From the NCBI GenBank assembly GCA_965216425.1, contig CBDCFV010000005.1, positions 496,001 to 560,000 on the forward strand: a stretch of DNA of 64,000 nt, in the 5' to 3' direction. The stretch is from CBDCFV01 sp965216425. Its GTDB lineage: Bacteria > Chloroflexota > Dehalococcoidia > Lucifugimonadales > UBA3495. Position numbers and translations under genes: made by a program. This document shows, piece by piece, positions 43,357 through 52,418 of this stretch. How positions within the stretch are numbered: the stretch's first letter is position 1; the number at the start of each line of letters is the position of its first letter. The notes beneath the pieces were generated by a model. It was not told the DNA's origin. It made no database searches and saw only the letters and a program-made list of their open reading frames with translations.

Positions 43357-44898
43357 TTGGCAACTGAATCCCAAGGCAAAGTATTCCTGGTAGGCGCAGG
43401 TCCCGGGGACCGGGGCTTGATGACGCTGAAAGGGATGCGTTGCTTGGAGCAGGCCGACGTGGTGGTCTACGACAGGCTGCTGGATGCGTCGCTAATTGAT
43501 GCCGCGTCGGAGTCGGCGGAGCGGATTTTCGTTGGGAAGGAGCGGGGACGCCAGGAGTTGACCCAAGCCGAGATCAACCGTTTGCTGGTGGACCGGGCCA
43601 GCGAAGGAAAATTTGTAGTCCGGCTCAAAGGCGGGGACCCGTTCGTCTTCGGGCGCGGCGGTGAAGAGGCGTTGGCGCTGGCGGAGAGCGGGGTAAGCTT
43701 CGAGGTAGTCCCCGGCGTTACTTCCGCTGTTGGCGCGCCCGCCTACGCCGGTATACCGTTAACTCACCGGGGTATCGCCACATCGTTTACCGTCGTGAGC
43801 GGAAGCGAAGACCCGCTGAAGGGGGAAAGCTCGGTCAACTGGGCAGCCTTGGCTAAAGCCGGCGGGACGATAGTGGTCCTGATGGGGTGGTCTTCATTAG
43901 AATCCATCCTTGCTACTCTGGCGCATGAAGGGATGGAACCTTCGACCCCGGTGGCATTGGTCCAGTGGGGGACTTGGCCGAGCCAGACCACGGTCACGGG
44001 TCGTCTGGATAACATCGTAACGCTGGGCCAAGAGGCCGGCCTGAAACCGCCGGTGGCGGCGGTAATCGGGCGGGTGGTGGAACTGCGCGAAAAGCTGGCT
44101 TGGTTCGACCAGCGGCCCCTGTTCGGCAAGAAGGTCTTGATTACACGCTCACGGGCTCAAGCGTCCCAGTTCCGGGCCAAGCTGGAGGAACTGGGGGCCC
44201 AGCCGGTGGAGATACCGACCATACGGACTGCGCCCCTTGACGACTATGCCCAATTGGACATTGCACTCGGACGGTTGTCCTCATACGGCTGGGTTATTTT
44301 CGCCAGCGGCAACGCCGTTGACGCAGTGTTCGGCAGGTTGGCCCATCTCGACAAGGACTCGCGGGCCTTTGGCGGAGTGTGCATGGGGGCCATCGGTCCG
44401 GCCACATCCGCTGCTTTGGGGCGACGGGGAATAACAGCCGATTTTATCCCTACCCGCCCCGTTTCGGAGGTTGTTCTGGCGGAATTGTCGCAACGTGAGT
44501 GGGACGGCGTGAAGGTATTGCTTCCGGGCGCCGACATCGGCAGGGACGTGTTATACCGGGGGCTTACGGGACTTGGAGCCGAGGTGGACTTGATTCCGGC
44601 GTATCGGACTGTCCCGGTCACCGGAGTGAAGGACAAAGCGCAGAAAGCATTGGAATCCGGTGTGGACGTGGTGACGTTCACCAGTTCGTCCACGGTGAAA
44701 AACCTGTTTGATATGTTGGGAGGCAATAGAAAGGCGCTGGAAGGCAGCCGCATCGCCTGCATTGGCCCGACGACGGCAGCCACTGCACGAGAGCTTGGGC
44801 TATCGGTGGACTTAGTGGCCGATGTGCACACCGTCGATGGCTTGGTGAACGCCTTGGTGTCCTATTTCGGTAATGGGGAGGAGAAGAAAAATGGTTAG
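43357..44898 (+). CDS. Fused uroporphyrinogen-III C-methyltransferase and uroporphyrinogen-III synthase (CobA-HemD)
   Basis: A 513-residue fusion read from TTG 43357; the frame is open further upstream but overlaps hemC. The methyltransferase (1-250) has VFLVGAGPGDRGLMTLKG, KGGDPFVFGRGGEEA and VPGVTSAVGAPAYAGIPLTH. The HemD part (about 260-510) has KKVLITRSRAQASQF, VIFASGNAVDAVF, and VVTFTSSSTVKNLFDMLGG. One protein thus closes hydroxymethylbilane to uroporphyrinogen III and methylates it to precorrin-2. Its end overlaps hemB by eight bases. Confidence 0.93.
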   Translation: MATESQGKVFLVGAGPGDRGLMTLKGMRCLEQADVVVYDRLLDASLIDAASESAERIFVGKERGRQELTQAEINRLLVDRASEGKFVVRLKGGDPFVFGRGGEEALALAESGVSFEVVPGVTSAVGAPAYAGIPLTHRGIATSFTVVSGSEDPLKGESSVNWAALAKAGGTIVVLMGWSSLESILATLAHEGMEPSTPVALVQWGTWPSQTTVTGRLDNIVTLGQEAGLKPPVAAVIGRVVELREKLAWFDQRPLFGKKVLITRSRAQASQFRAKLEELGAQPVEIPTIRTAPLDDYAQLDIALGRLSSYGWVIFASGNAVDAVFGRLAHLDKDSRAFGGVCMGAIGPATSAALGRRGITADFIPTRPVSEVVLAELSQREWDGVKVLLPGADIGRDVLYRGLTGLGAEVDLIPAYRTVPVTGVKDKAQKALESGVDVVTFTSSSTVKNLFDMLGGNRKALEGSRIACIGPTTAATARELGLSVDLVADVHTVDGLVNALVSYFGNGEEKKNG

Positions 44899-45874
44899 CT
44901 TTCCAGACCTGAGACTCCGCCGGGTGCGACAACTGGAACCGGTTCGCCGACTGGTGCGGGAGACTCATCTTTCGCCTTCGGCGTTCATATACCCCATGTT
45001 TGTCACCCACGGGCAGGGAGTAAAGGAAGCCATAGAACCCATGCCGGGCTGCTACCACTTCTCCATAGACGCGCTGGTAGAAGAGGTGGGCGAGGCGGCG
45101 GAATTGGGCATTCCCGGCGTCCTGCTGTTCGGCCTACCCGCCGAGAAGGACCCCCTGGGACTGGAGGGGTACGATCCCGAGGGGATAGTCCAAGAGGCTG
45201 TACGGGCGATCAAGCATGAAGTCCCTGGCATGATGGTCACCACCGACGTCTGCATGTGTGAATACACCGACCACGGCCACTGCGGGGTCATAGACAACGG
45301 GCACGTGGACAATGACGCCACGCTGGAACTACTGGCGCGCACCGCCGTTACCCACGCGCAAGCAGGAGCAGACCTGATAGCTCCATCGGCCATGATGGAC
45401 GGACAGGTGAAAGCGATACGGGACGCCCTCAACGACAATGGCTATATCGACACACCGATAATGGGCTACGCCGCCAAGTACGCCTCCGCCTTCTACGGAC
45501 CTTTCCGGGTGGCGGCCGATTCCACGCCGCAATTCGGCGACCGCCGGACTTACCAGATGGACCCGGCCAACGCCCGCATGGCCATGCGGGAGATCGAGAG
45601 CGACATAGCCGAGGGCGCGGACATTGTGATGGTGAAGCCGGCGCTGGCTTACTTGGACGTAATTCGGCAAGCAAAAGAGCGCTTTGATCACCCGCTGGCG
45701 GCCTATAACGTAAGTGGTGAATACTCCATGGTCAAAGCTGCCTCACAGCAGGGTTGGATTGACGAGAAGCCGGTTACCACCGAACTGCTAACGTCCATCA
45801 AACGGGCCGGGGCCGACATCATCCTCAGCTACCACGCCAAAGAACTGGCGCGGTGGTACCGGGAGGACGAGTAG
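44891..45874 (+). CDS. hemB: Porphobilinogen synthase (delta-aminolevulinate dehydratase)
   Basis: A 327-residue HemB. The start ATG 44891 lies eight bases after GGGGAGGAG and overlaps the cobA-hemD stop. The zinc-binding cysteines are in TTDVCMCEYTDHGHCG, and the Schiff-base lysines are in AAKYASAFYGPFR and VMVKPALAYLD. It condenses two 5-aminolevulinates to porphobilinogen. The Cys-rich site marks the zinc-dependent type rather than the magnesium type. Confidence 0.97.
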   Translation: MVSFPDLRLRRVRQLEPVRRLVRETHLSPSAFIYPMFVTHGQGVKEAIEPMPGCYHFSIDALVEEVGEAAELGIPGVLLFGLPAEKDPLGLEGYDPEGIVQEAVRAIKHEVPGMMVTTDVCMCEYTDHGHCGVIDNGHVDNDATLELLARTAVTHAQAGADLIAPSAMMDGQVKAIRDALNDNGYIDTPIMGYAAKYASAFYGPFRVAADSTPQFGDRRTYQMDPANARMAMREIESDIAEGADIVMVKPALAYLDVIRQAKERFDHPLAAYNVSGEYSMVKAASQQGWIDEKPVTTELLTSIKRAGADIILSYHAKELARWYREDE

Positions 45875-45941
45875 GAACAATGTCGGACCGTCGACAGGTT
45901 GTTCCAGCATATCCACGTTCAAGAATCGCAATCAAGGTTAG

Positions 45942-47231
45942 ATGATGCAGCTCTCAAAATCTGAAGCGCTTTTCGCCCAAGCGCAACAATACATACCCGG
46001 CGGCGTCAACAGTCCGGTGCGGTCTTTCAGGGCTGTTGGCGGGACGCCACCGTTTATCGCCAAGGGGCAAGGTTGCCGGATTTGGGACGTCGACGGCAAC
46101 GAGTACATTGATTTTCTGGGGTCCTGGGGGCCGTTGGTCCTGGGCCACGCACATCCCCCGGTCGTCGCGGCGCTGCGGGAGGCCGTTGAAGGCGGAACGA
46201 GTTTCGGCGCGCCAGTGGAAAACGAGGTGGAGTTGGCGCGGCTTATCTGTGAAGCGCTGCCCTCCGTGGAAATGGTGCGCTTGGTGAATTCCGGCACCGA
46301 AGCCTGCATGAGCGCGATTCGTTTGGCTCGGGCCTTTACCGGCCGCGACAAGATTATCAAGTTTGCGGGCTGCTACCACGGCCACGCCGACGGTCTGCTG
46401 GTCAGGGCAGGTTCCGGGGCATTGACCCACGGCATTCCCACCAGCGCCGGAGTCCCTGAGTCGTATGCTACGGAGACCCTGGTAGCCGACTTCAACGACT
46501 TGGCCTCGGTGGAGAGATTTTTCGATTCATTCCCGTCAGACATCGCCGGCATCATAGTGGAGCCGGTGGCAGGGAACATGGGCGTCGTCCCGCCGACCGA
46601 CGGGTTCCTTGAGGGGTTGCGGAACCTCACGAGCAACAACGGCGCCATGCTGATCTTCGACGAGGTAATAACCGGGTTCCGCGTCGGGCCGCACGGGGCG
46701 CAGGGCTTGTTCGGGGTCACACCCGACATCACGACGATGGGCAAGATAATTGGCGGCGGCCTGCCGGTGGGGGCCTACGGCGCACGCAGGGAGATCATGG
46801 AACGGGTTGCGCCGTTGGGAGACATGTACCAAGCGGGGACGCTGTCCGGCAACCCCTTGGCTGTCAGCGCGGGTGTGGCTACCTTGACAGAGCTACAGTC
46901 GCCCGGTGTTTACGACCGCATAGACCGGCTGGCGCAACGGTTGACAGGCGGCTTGTCTGAGGCATTCCAACGGGTGGAAATACCATCGACGATAAACCGG
47001 GTCGGGTCCATGTTCACTGGCTTTATGAATCCGGGGCCGGTTGACAGCTTGGAGCGGGTTGAAGCGTCGGACGCCACTCTTTACGGACGATATTTCCACG
47101 CCATGTTGGAACGGGGTGTTTATATCGCGCCATCCCAATTCGAGGCAGGCTTTGTTTCCACGGCCCACACCGAGGTGGACATTGACCGAGTAATAGCCGT
47201 GGCGGAGGACGCGTTAACCCACTTGCGCTGA
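45942..47231 (+). CDS. hemL: Glutamate-1-semialdehyde 2,1-aminomutase
   Basis: A 429-residue class III PLP enzyme. It contains the opening YIPGGVNSPVRSFRAVGG, the cofactor region FDEVITGFRVGPHGAQG and the PLP lysine in TTMGKIIGGGLPVGAYGG-like context (GKIIGGGLPVGAYGARREIM). It makes 5-aminolevulinate from glutamate semialdehyde. ATG 45942 or 45945 could start. It follows hemB by 67 bases and probably ends the operon. The glutamyl-tRNA reductase gene hemA is not in this cluster. Confidence 0.97.
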   Translation: MMQLSKSEALFAQAQQYIPGGVNSPVRSFRAVGGTPPFIAKGQGCRIWDVDGNEYIDFLGSWGPLVLGHAHPPVVAALREAVEGGTSFGAPVENEVELARLICEALPSVEMVRLVNSGTEACMSAIRLARAFTGRDKIIKFAGCYHGHADGLLVRAGSGALTHGIPTSAGVPESYATETLVADFNDLASVERFFDSFPSDIAGIIVEPVAGNMGVVPPTDGFLEGLRNLTSNNGAMLIFDEVITGFRVGPHGAQGLFGVTPDITTMGKIIGGGLPVGAYGARREIMERVAPLGDMYQAGTLSGNPLAVSAGVATLTELQSPGVYDRIDRLAQRLTGGLSEAFQRVEIPSTINRVGSMFTGFMNPGPVDSLERVEASDATLYGRYFHAMLERGVYIAPSQFEAGFVSTAHTEVDIDRVIAVAEDALTHLR

Positions 47232-47268
47232 GCGCCTGCGGTGCGTTCCCGGCTCTGCCACCTTTAGA

Positions 47269-47727
47269 TCACTCTTGTTCTTTGCTGACGGCAGAATCGA
47301 ACTCCACGGTTTCGTCCGGATTGACCTTGAACCACCCTTCCTCCGGTCCCGGTATCGGCGCGGCGCCTTCAGGCTTGGGCCGCTGCACTACCCGGATCCC
47401 AAGGGTGGCGAGCATTCCGTCTATTTGACTGATGGACTCCGCCACGGGCTGTGATATCCGGCCCGAAGACAGCCGCATCCGCACCTCCAGGAGCTCGTTG
47501 GTAAGTTGTAACGCCAACTCCACGCCTGCCAAGTTCAATCCCATGTTGTCCACGAAGTGCTTAATGAGCCGCAGGCGGGCGACATCTTCGTCGGAGTAGG
47601 TACGCAGGCTCCCCATTCTCAGCGGCTCAATAAACCCTGCCCGTTCATACTTGCGCAGCGTCTGCGGGTGCATGTCCAGTGTCTTCGCCACCACGCTGAT
47701 CAAGTAGATGCCTCGAGTCTGCCTCAT
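47269..47727 (-). CDS. hspR: HspR-like MerR-family heat-shock repressor
   Basis: A 152-residue protein with the HspR form of the MerR head: YLISVVAKTLDMHPQTLRKYERAGFIEP, then GSLRTYSDEDVARLRLI, and an amphipathic helix LNLAGVELALQLTNELLEV. HspR represses heat-shock genes through CTTGAGT-type inverted repeats, usually with DnaK as co-repressor. It is divergent from hsp20, the likely target. ATG 47727 follows GAGGG by five bases; a GTG at 47739 is the alternative start. Confidence 0.88.
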   Translation of the reverse strand: MRQTRGIYLISVVAKTLDMHPQTLRKYERAGFIEPLRMGSLRTYSDEDVARLRLIKHFVDNMGLNLAGVELALQLTNELLEVRMRLSSGRISQPVAESISQIDGMLATLGIRVVQRPKPEGAAPIPGPEEGWFKVNPDETVEFDSAVSKEQE

Positions 47728-47765
47728 TTGATCCCTCACGATATGTCATTATCGAGTGTATTATT

Positions 47766-47794
47766 GTTATACATATAGATGAGATCATTGTCAA
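47766..47794 (-). promoter_or_regulatory. Promoter of hspR (TTGACA-N17-TATAAC)
   Basis: On the minus strand a consensus TTGACA (47789-47794) and TATAAC (47766-47771) are 17 bases apart, about 27-39 bases upstream of the two candidate hspR starts. It is back to back with the divergent promoter at 47832-47860 in an AT-rich intergenic region. Confidence 0.75.
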
Positions 47795-47831
47795 ATAAAC
47801 ATCCGCTATTTAATGTAGTACATATATATAG

Positions 47832-47860
47832 TTGACACAAGTCATATCAACTAATATACT
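47832..47860 (+). promoter_or_regulatory. Promoter of hsp20 transcript (TTGACA-N17-TATACT) with overlapping palindrome
   Basis: A perfect TTGACA (47832-47837), a 17-base spacer and TATACT (47855-47860). An imperfect palindrome GTTGA-N11-TCAAC (47831-47851) covers the -35 box and spacer, the right place for a repressor such as HspR; the link to HspR is inference. Confidence 0.78.
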
Positions 47861-47891
47861 TGGCTCATATTCTTTCAGAGGGGGTGGCGCC

Positions 47892-48083
47892 GTGACAACA
47901 GTAGAGATTCTGGAGCGAGACCGAAGGCAGAACATCGTCATTGACGGGCCAGAGATCAGATTGGCCCAAGAGCTGGAGAGCATCGTGGAAGACGCCAAGC
48001 AGCCCCAGGATGTGGAGCAGCCAAAAGCTCGACATTGGTATTACAGTGTGCCTTGCGCCGGTGTCCGCTACTATTCGTTTTAA
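47892..48083 (+). CDS. Small hypothetical protein upstream of hsp20
   Basis: A 63-residue frame starting at GTG 47892, with GAGGGGGTGG just upstream. It lies 32 bases downstream of the -10 box and 62 bases before hsp20, so it would be the first gene of the heat-shock transcript. The product is charged (TVEILERDRRQNIVIDG, RLAQELESIVEDAKQ) and ends in an aromatic stretch (RHWYYSVPCAGVRYYSF). I do not recognise it. Confidence 0.5.
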   Translation: MTTVEILERDRRQNIVIDGPEIRLAQELESIVEDAKQPQDVEQPKARHWYYSVPCAGVRYYSF

Positions 48084-48145
48084 CCCGGCCGGTTGACGCC
48101 GATTTTTATTCGAACGCACAGCAAATGAAGAATGGAGGAAAGATT

Positions 48146-48619
48146 ATGTTACAGCGATGGGAACCTTTCAGCGACCTGCGGCAGATGCAGAACACCATGG
48201 ACCGGATGTGGCGGAGGTTTGGGAACCACCAATCCAACGGCAACACTGAAAGCCCGGAAATAGAGGCTTGGGCCTTTCCCTTGGATGTGGTCCGCAGGGG
48301 AGATGACACGGTTATCCGCGCTTCCGTACCAGGGATCAAGCCTGAGGACATCAAAGTATCCATCGAAGACAACGTACTGACCATCCGGGGCCACACCGCA
48401 GAGGACCACCAGAACGGCGACGGGACCTTCCTTATGCGGGAACGCCGGTCCGGTTCGTTCCACCGGGCGCTGCGATTGCCCGAGTCGGTGGACGTCGACA
48501 AGGTCCAACCCCACTACCTGAACGGGGTACTGACCATCACCGTGCCCAAGGCCGAAGCCAAGAAGGCCAGGCAACTCCAGGTTCACTTCAGCGATTCTTC
48601 GCCTACCCAGGAAGCTTAA
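48146..48619 (+). CDS. Small heat-shock protein Hsp20 (alpha-crystallin family)
   Basis: A 157-residue Hsp20. The alpha-crystallin domain (about 40-140) carries FPLDVVRRGDDTVIRASVPG, IKVSIEDNVLTIRGH and the closing YLNGVLTITVPKAE, with the GVL motif. It holds unfolding proteins in a refoldable state. GGAGGA seven bases before ATG 48146 sets the start. Controlled by the promoter at 47832 and probably by HspR. A strong terminator follows at 48668. Confidence 0.95.
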   Translation: MLQRWEPFSDLRQMQNTMDRMWRRFGNHQSNGNTESPEIEAWAFPLDVVRRGDDTVIRASVPGIKPEDIKVSIEDNVLTIRGHTAEDHQNGDGTFLMRERRSGSFHRALRLPESVDVDKVQPHYLNGVLTITVPKAEAKKARQLQVHFSDSSPTQEA

Positions 48620-48667
48620 TCTTCCGGCCCCGGCTCATTGGCTAGGGTCTACAGGCTAGGAGAAATC

Positions 48668-48708
48668 AAAAGGCAGCGCGGAACGAGTCCCGCGCTGCCT
48701 TTCCTTTT
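48668..48708 (+). terminator. Rho-independent terminator after hsp20
   Basis: Perfect 11-base stem AGGCAGCGCGG / CCGCGCTGCCT with an eight-base loop, flanked by AAA and followed by TTCCTTTT. It lies about 50 bases after the hsp20 stop. Confidence 0.88.
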
Positions 48709-48737
48709 GGGAACTATTTCCACGAAACCGTCAAAAA

Positions 48738-48780
48738 CGAAAGGCACGGAAGCTCATTTTCGAGACTTCCGTGCCTTTTA
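48738..48780 (-). terminator. Rho-independent terminator after sodN
   Basis: Perfect 13-base stem AAAGGCACGGAAG / CTTCCGTGCCTTT around a short loop, with five T following on the minus strand. It lies about 37 bases after the sodN stop and, with TTTT on the plus side, may work both ways. Confidence 0.88.
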
Positions 48781-48816
48781 TGCCTATAACGCTGCCGGTG
48801 TTAGACTGGAGCGAGG

Positions 48817-49284
48817 TTAGGCGCCGTACCGTGCTGCGGCGTTGGGGTCGCTGTACTCAACGTTCTTGGTGCCCCAGAATGCCGCGGCGATGTCATCGCA
48901 GGAGGCTACCAGATTCTCGGCGTTCTCCATGCTCACGGTCTGCTTGCACTGTCCGGCCAGCTTCAGAGCAGCGTTGAACTTGGAGGCGATTTCGTTGGCG
49001 TCAACGCCAGGCCAAGCATAGTCCGCCCAGAGGATGCGCAATTCTTCCTTGCACCTCTCGGCATGGTCTTCCTTTACCGCGATGTACCGGGCCACCTTGT
49101 TAGCGTAGTCCTGGGACGCGGCAACGTCGGTGTGGGGCGGCACTTCCAACGCCTGCATCCGCAATACCATCTTCTGTACCGTTTGGGCGGCAATCTTTGC
49201 CATTAGGGGGTCGTAAATTCCGCAGGGGATGTCACAGTGGGCCTTGGCTCTTGGCACACTCAACCATTTGAACAAGTTGAACAT
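48817..49284 (-). CDS. sodN: Nickel-containing superoxide dismutase
   Basis: A 155-residue SodN precursor. The nickel hook HCDIPCGIYDP starts at residue 16, after a short leader (MFNLFKWLSVPRAKA) that must be cut so that His becomes the N-terminus. Ni binds through the His amine and side chain and the two cysteines. The four-helix body follows (YIAVKEDHAERCKEELRILW, FNAALKLAGQCKQTV). It disproportionates superoxide without iron or manganese. The leader protease gene sodX, often next door, is not seen. A terminator lies directly downstream. Confidence 0.95.
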   Translation of the reverse strand: MFNLFKWLSVPRAKAHCDIPCGIYDPLMAKIAAQTVQKMVLRMQALEVPPHTDVAASQDYANKVARYIAVKEDHAERCKEELRILWADYAWPGVDANEIASKFNAALKLAGQCKQTVSMENAENLVASCDDIAAAFWGTKNVEYSDPNAAARYGA

Positions 49285-49420
49285 ACTTGCGCTACCTCGT
49301 CTTATAGAATTGAAATCCAGACTCAGGTTACAAGAAAATCACGTCATCCGCAACCTGAATTGGGTTCGCAAACGCCGTCGCACGAGCCTTTGCCGAGACG
49401 GCCCTTGAAAGGCTGCAAAG

Positions 49421-49448
49421 TTGTAACCGATAGTCGCCGTAGTATAAT
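49421..49448 (+). promoter_or_regulatory. Probable promoter of ilvD
   Basis: TTGTAA (49421-49426), 16 bases, and a perfect TATAAT (49443-49448), about 70 bases upstream of the ilvD start. The rest of the stretch 49285-49517 holds no gene. Confidence 0.5.
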
Positions 49449-49517
49449 CATGTTCCTTTCCAAGCCAATTTAACGAAGTAATCACGAGCGCACCGATGCG
49501 TCGCAGGAGGAAGTCTG

Positions 49518-51206
49518 ATGGCCACTACCAGCAAGAACTTAGCCCTTAAACACCGGAGCAGGGAAGTCACCGAAGGACCGGACCGCGCACCCGCCCGGGC
49601 CATGCTAATGGCTATGGGCCTGACCACAGACGATATCGACAAACCCTTCGTGGCCATCGCGAATCTTGCCAGCGACGTAACGCCCTGCAACGTTCATCTG
49701 GACCGGCTGGCGCAAGCAGCTAAAGAGGGTGTGCGTTTGGCTGACGGGGTGCCCTTCGAATTCGGCACCATCACCGTAAGCGACGGCATATCTATGGGCA
49801 CCGAGGGCATGAAGGCCTCGTTGGTCAGCCGGGAGGTTATAGCAGACTCAATTGAGGTTGTGACCTTCGGCGAACGGATGGACGCCCTGATTACCGTCGG
49901 GGCGTGCGACAAGAACATGCCCGGTTGCATGATGGCCATAGCCCGCCTGAATGTGCCTTCTATCTTCATATACGGCGGCACCATCATGCCGGGGAACTAC
50001 AACGGTAGAGACGTCAACATCCAGGATGTGTTCGAAGCGGTTGGCGCCTATGCCAGCGGAGATATGACTCTTGACCAGTTGAAGGCACTGGAATGCGTGG
50101 CCTGTCCCGGCGAGGGGTCCTGCGCCGGATTGTTCACAGCGAATACCATGTCCACCGCCATAGAGATTATGGGCATGTCTCTACCCGGTGACGCGTCGAT
50201 CCCGGCGATTGATCCCCGAAAGGCCGAACACACGCGTGAAGCGGGGCAGACGTTGATGCGGCTGTTGGAAGAAGACCTGCGCCCTCGGGACATTCTCACC
50301 CACCAAGCCTTTGAAAACGCCATCACTGTAGTCGTGGCCATGGGAGGGTCCACCAATGCCGTTCTGCACCTCATGGCCATAGCCCATGAAGCGCAAGTGG
50401 ACCTTAGCCTGAGTGACTTCGACCGCATCAGCCGGAGCACGCCCTACATCACCGATATGCGCCCGGGTGGGCGGTACGTCATGGCCGACCTGGACCGCTA
50501 CGGAGGAGTGTCCCTGGTTGCAAAGCAATTGCTGCGAGCCGGCCTGTTGCACGGCGACACCATGACCGTCACCGGCAAGACACTCCAACAGAACGTGGAA
50601 TCCATGATTACGGTGGAAGACCAACCGGTGGTATTCCCCACTGACCAACCCCGGAGCCCTACGGGAGGTCTGGCCATCCTGTACGGGAACCTGGCGCCGG
50701 AAGGAGCGGTCATCAAAGTAGCCGGGCATCAGGAAAAAGTCTACCAAGGCCCGGCGCGGGTGTTCAACCAGGAGCAAGCGGCTTTCCAAGCCATCCAGCG
50801 TCGGGAAATAAAGCCGGGTGACATAGTGGTCATTCGCTACGAAGGTCCCAAGGGAGGCCCTGGGATGCAGGAAATGCTGGCTGTAACGGGCGCTCTGATT
50901 GGACAGGGGCTGGGAGACGAGGTGGCCCTGATGACGGACGGGCGGTTCTCCGGAGCATCACATGGCCCCATGGTGGGCCATGTGACTCCCGAGGCGGCGG
51001 TGGGCGGCCCTATCGGGCTTCTGAGGGAAGGAGACATCATCACCCTGGACATTCCACAGCGCCGCTTGGACGTAAGGTTGACCGAGGAGGAGTTCAGCGA
51101 CCGCCGGGCCAACTTCAAGCCCATGGCCCCCAACTACACCACCGGCGTGTTGGCCAAGTACGCCAAGCTGGTGTCGTCGGCCTCCGAAGGGGCGGTTACG
51201 GGGTAA
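49518..51206 (+). CDS. ilvD: Dihydroxy-acid dehydratase
   Basis: A 562-residue IlvD. The Fe-S ligands are in GACDKNMPGCMMA and CPGEGSCAGLFTANTMS; the C-terminal active-site region includes MTDGRFSGASHGPMVGHV. It removes water from dihydroxyisovalerate and its homologue in branched-chain amino acid synthesis. AGGAGGAAG precedes the ATG. The DUF262 gene starts 25 bases after the stop, so the two may share a transcript. Confidence 0.97.
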   Translation: MATTSKNLALKHRSREVTEGPDRAPARAMLMAMGLTTDDIDKPFVAIANLASDVTPCNVHLDRLAQAAKEGVRLADGVPFEFGTITVSDGISMGTEGMKASLVSREVIADSIEVVTFGERMDALITVGACDKNMPGCMMAIARLNVPSIFIYGGTIMPGNYNGRDVNIQDVFEAVGAYASGDMTLDQLKALECVACPGEGSCAGLFTANTMSTAIEIMGMSLPGDASIPAIDPRKAEHTREAGQTLMRLLEEDLRPRDILTHQAFENAITVVVAMGGSTNAVLHLMAIAHEAQVDLSLSDFDRISRSTPYITDMRPGGRYVMADLDRYGGVSLVAKQLLRAGLLHGDTMTVTGKTLQQNVESMITVEDQPVVFPTDQPRSPTGGLAILYGNLAPEGAVIKVAGHQEKVYQGPARVFNQEQAAFQAIQRREIKPGDIVVIRYEGPKGGPGMQEMLAVTGALIGQGLGDEVALMTDGRFSGASHGPMVGHVTPEAAVGGPIGLLREGDIITLDIPQRRLDVRLTEEEFSDRRANFKPMAPNYTTGVLAKYAKLVSSASEGAVTG

Positions 51207-51231
51207 TTCTCTGAAATTATAGGAGGGCGAG

Positions 51232-52302
51232 GTGACTACCGAAGCCGACGAAGTGGTCGAGCGCATAGAATCCGAGGAAGAGGACCTTGACGCTGGCTCT
51301 CCCATCTATCGAATCCGGTCTTACCCATCCGACCCAGATTTGGAGATGTTGCACGGAAGATGGAAGCGTGGTGACCTTATTATCCCAGAGTTCCAACGGG
51401 GGTTTGTGTGGAAACCGGCCCAGGCTAGTCGGTTGATTGAGTCCTTCCTTATGGGCCTGCCTGTCCCAGGCATATTCGTATTTGTCGAAGACCACGCCCG
51501 GGGAGATGACAACGCTAGACAGTTGGTTATTGATGGCCAGCAACGGCTGCGAAGTGTGTTCGGGTTCTTTGAGGGTGAGCTACCCCCCGAGGGGCGCCCC
51601 TTCAAGCTGACTGGAGTGGATGATCGGTGGGTGGACAAGGATTACGCGGATCTTACGTATGGCGAGCAGAAAACATTGCTTACATCAGTGCTACGGGTAG
51701 TCAATATAGAGCAACGGGATCCTCCGAACGATGCCTCCAGTATCTACAAGATTTTCGAGCGTTTGAACACTGGCGGCACTACCCTCACACCCCAGGAAAT
51801 ACGAAACAGTTCCTGTCATGGACCTTTTAATGACATGCTGGTAGATGCCAACGTTGATTCTGCTTGGCGGGAAATATTCGGCTCCCTCAGACCAGACCCC
51901 CGAATGCGGGATGTTGAGCTCATCGTAAGATTCCTCGCACTGTATGAGGCATCCGAGTCATATTCAAAACCCATGAAGGAGTTCATCACCAATTACATGG
52001 CGAGGCATCAAAGAGAAGCAAAACCGCAGTCTTACCGGGACCTGTTCATTGGCACGGCACGTAACGTCTTCGAATCTCTGGGTAGCAAGCCTTTTCATGT
52101 ACGGCGTGGCATCAACGTAGCCGTGTTCGACTCGGTAATGGTGGCGTTTGCGAAATCGCAAACGACCCCTTCTGACATTTGCGAACGATACCAATCACTT
52201 GTGACAAATACCGATTTCACTAACGCCACAACAGCCGGCACAACTGACGTCGACACTGTTAGAGAACGGTTGGAATTGGCTAGCCAAGTGCTGTTTGAAT
52301 AA
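51232..52302 (+). CDS. DUF262 (GmrS-N/ParB-like) domain protein
   Basis: A 356-residue DUF262 protein. The hallmark segments are LIIPEFQRGFVWKPAQASRL near residue 45, then LVIDGQQRLRSVFGFF near 100, and the FERLNTGGTTLTPQEIRNS block near 178. DUF262 forms the N-terminal module of GmrSD-type modification-dependent restriction proteins and pairs with HEPN or HNH effectors. A strong AGGAGG precedes the GTG start. Its stop overlaps the next gene's ATG by one base; that gene is a HEPN protein cut by an IS element. A conflict or defence role is inference. Confidence 0.88.
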   Translation: MTTEADEVVERIESEEEDLDAGSPIYRIRSYPSDPDLEMLHGRWKRGDLIIPEFQRGFVWKPAQASRLIESFLMGLPVPGIFVFVEDHARGDDNARQLVIDGQQRLRSVFGFFEGELPPEGRPFKLTGVDDRWVDKDYADLTYGEQKTLLTSVLRVVNIEQRDPPNDASSIYKIFERLNTGGTTLTPQEIRNSSCHGPFNDMLVDANVDSAWREIFGSLRPDPRMRDVELIVRFLALYEASESYSKPMKEFITNYMARHQREAKPQSYRDLFIGTARNVFESLGSKPFHVRRGINVAVFDSVMVAFAKSQTTPSDICERYQSLVTNTDFTNATTAGTTDVDTVRERLELASQVLFE

Positions 52303-52418
52303 TGCCTCGAGATGCTTATGTGGCGGCGAGATGCTCAGAAATCGACGAGATCCTTCTATACGCAGCAGACAAGGGCGATACCGATCCCGAACTAGTAGTC
52401 AGTCAAATCTGTTTTTGA
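52302..52418 (+). pseudogene. HEPN protein, 5' fragment, cut by IS630
   Basis: A 38-codon fragment (PRDAYVAARCSEIDEILLYA and on through ADKGDTDPELV) matching the start of MAE_28990/RiboL-PSP-type HEPN proteins. It overlaps the DUF262 stop by one base and runs into the left end of the IS630 element, where it stops at TGA. Its continuation is at 53649-54041. Confidence 0.75.
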
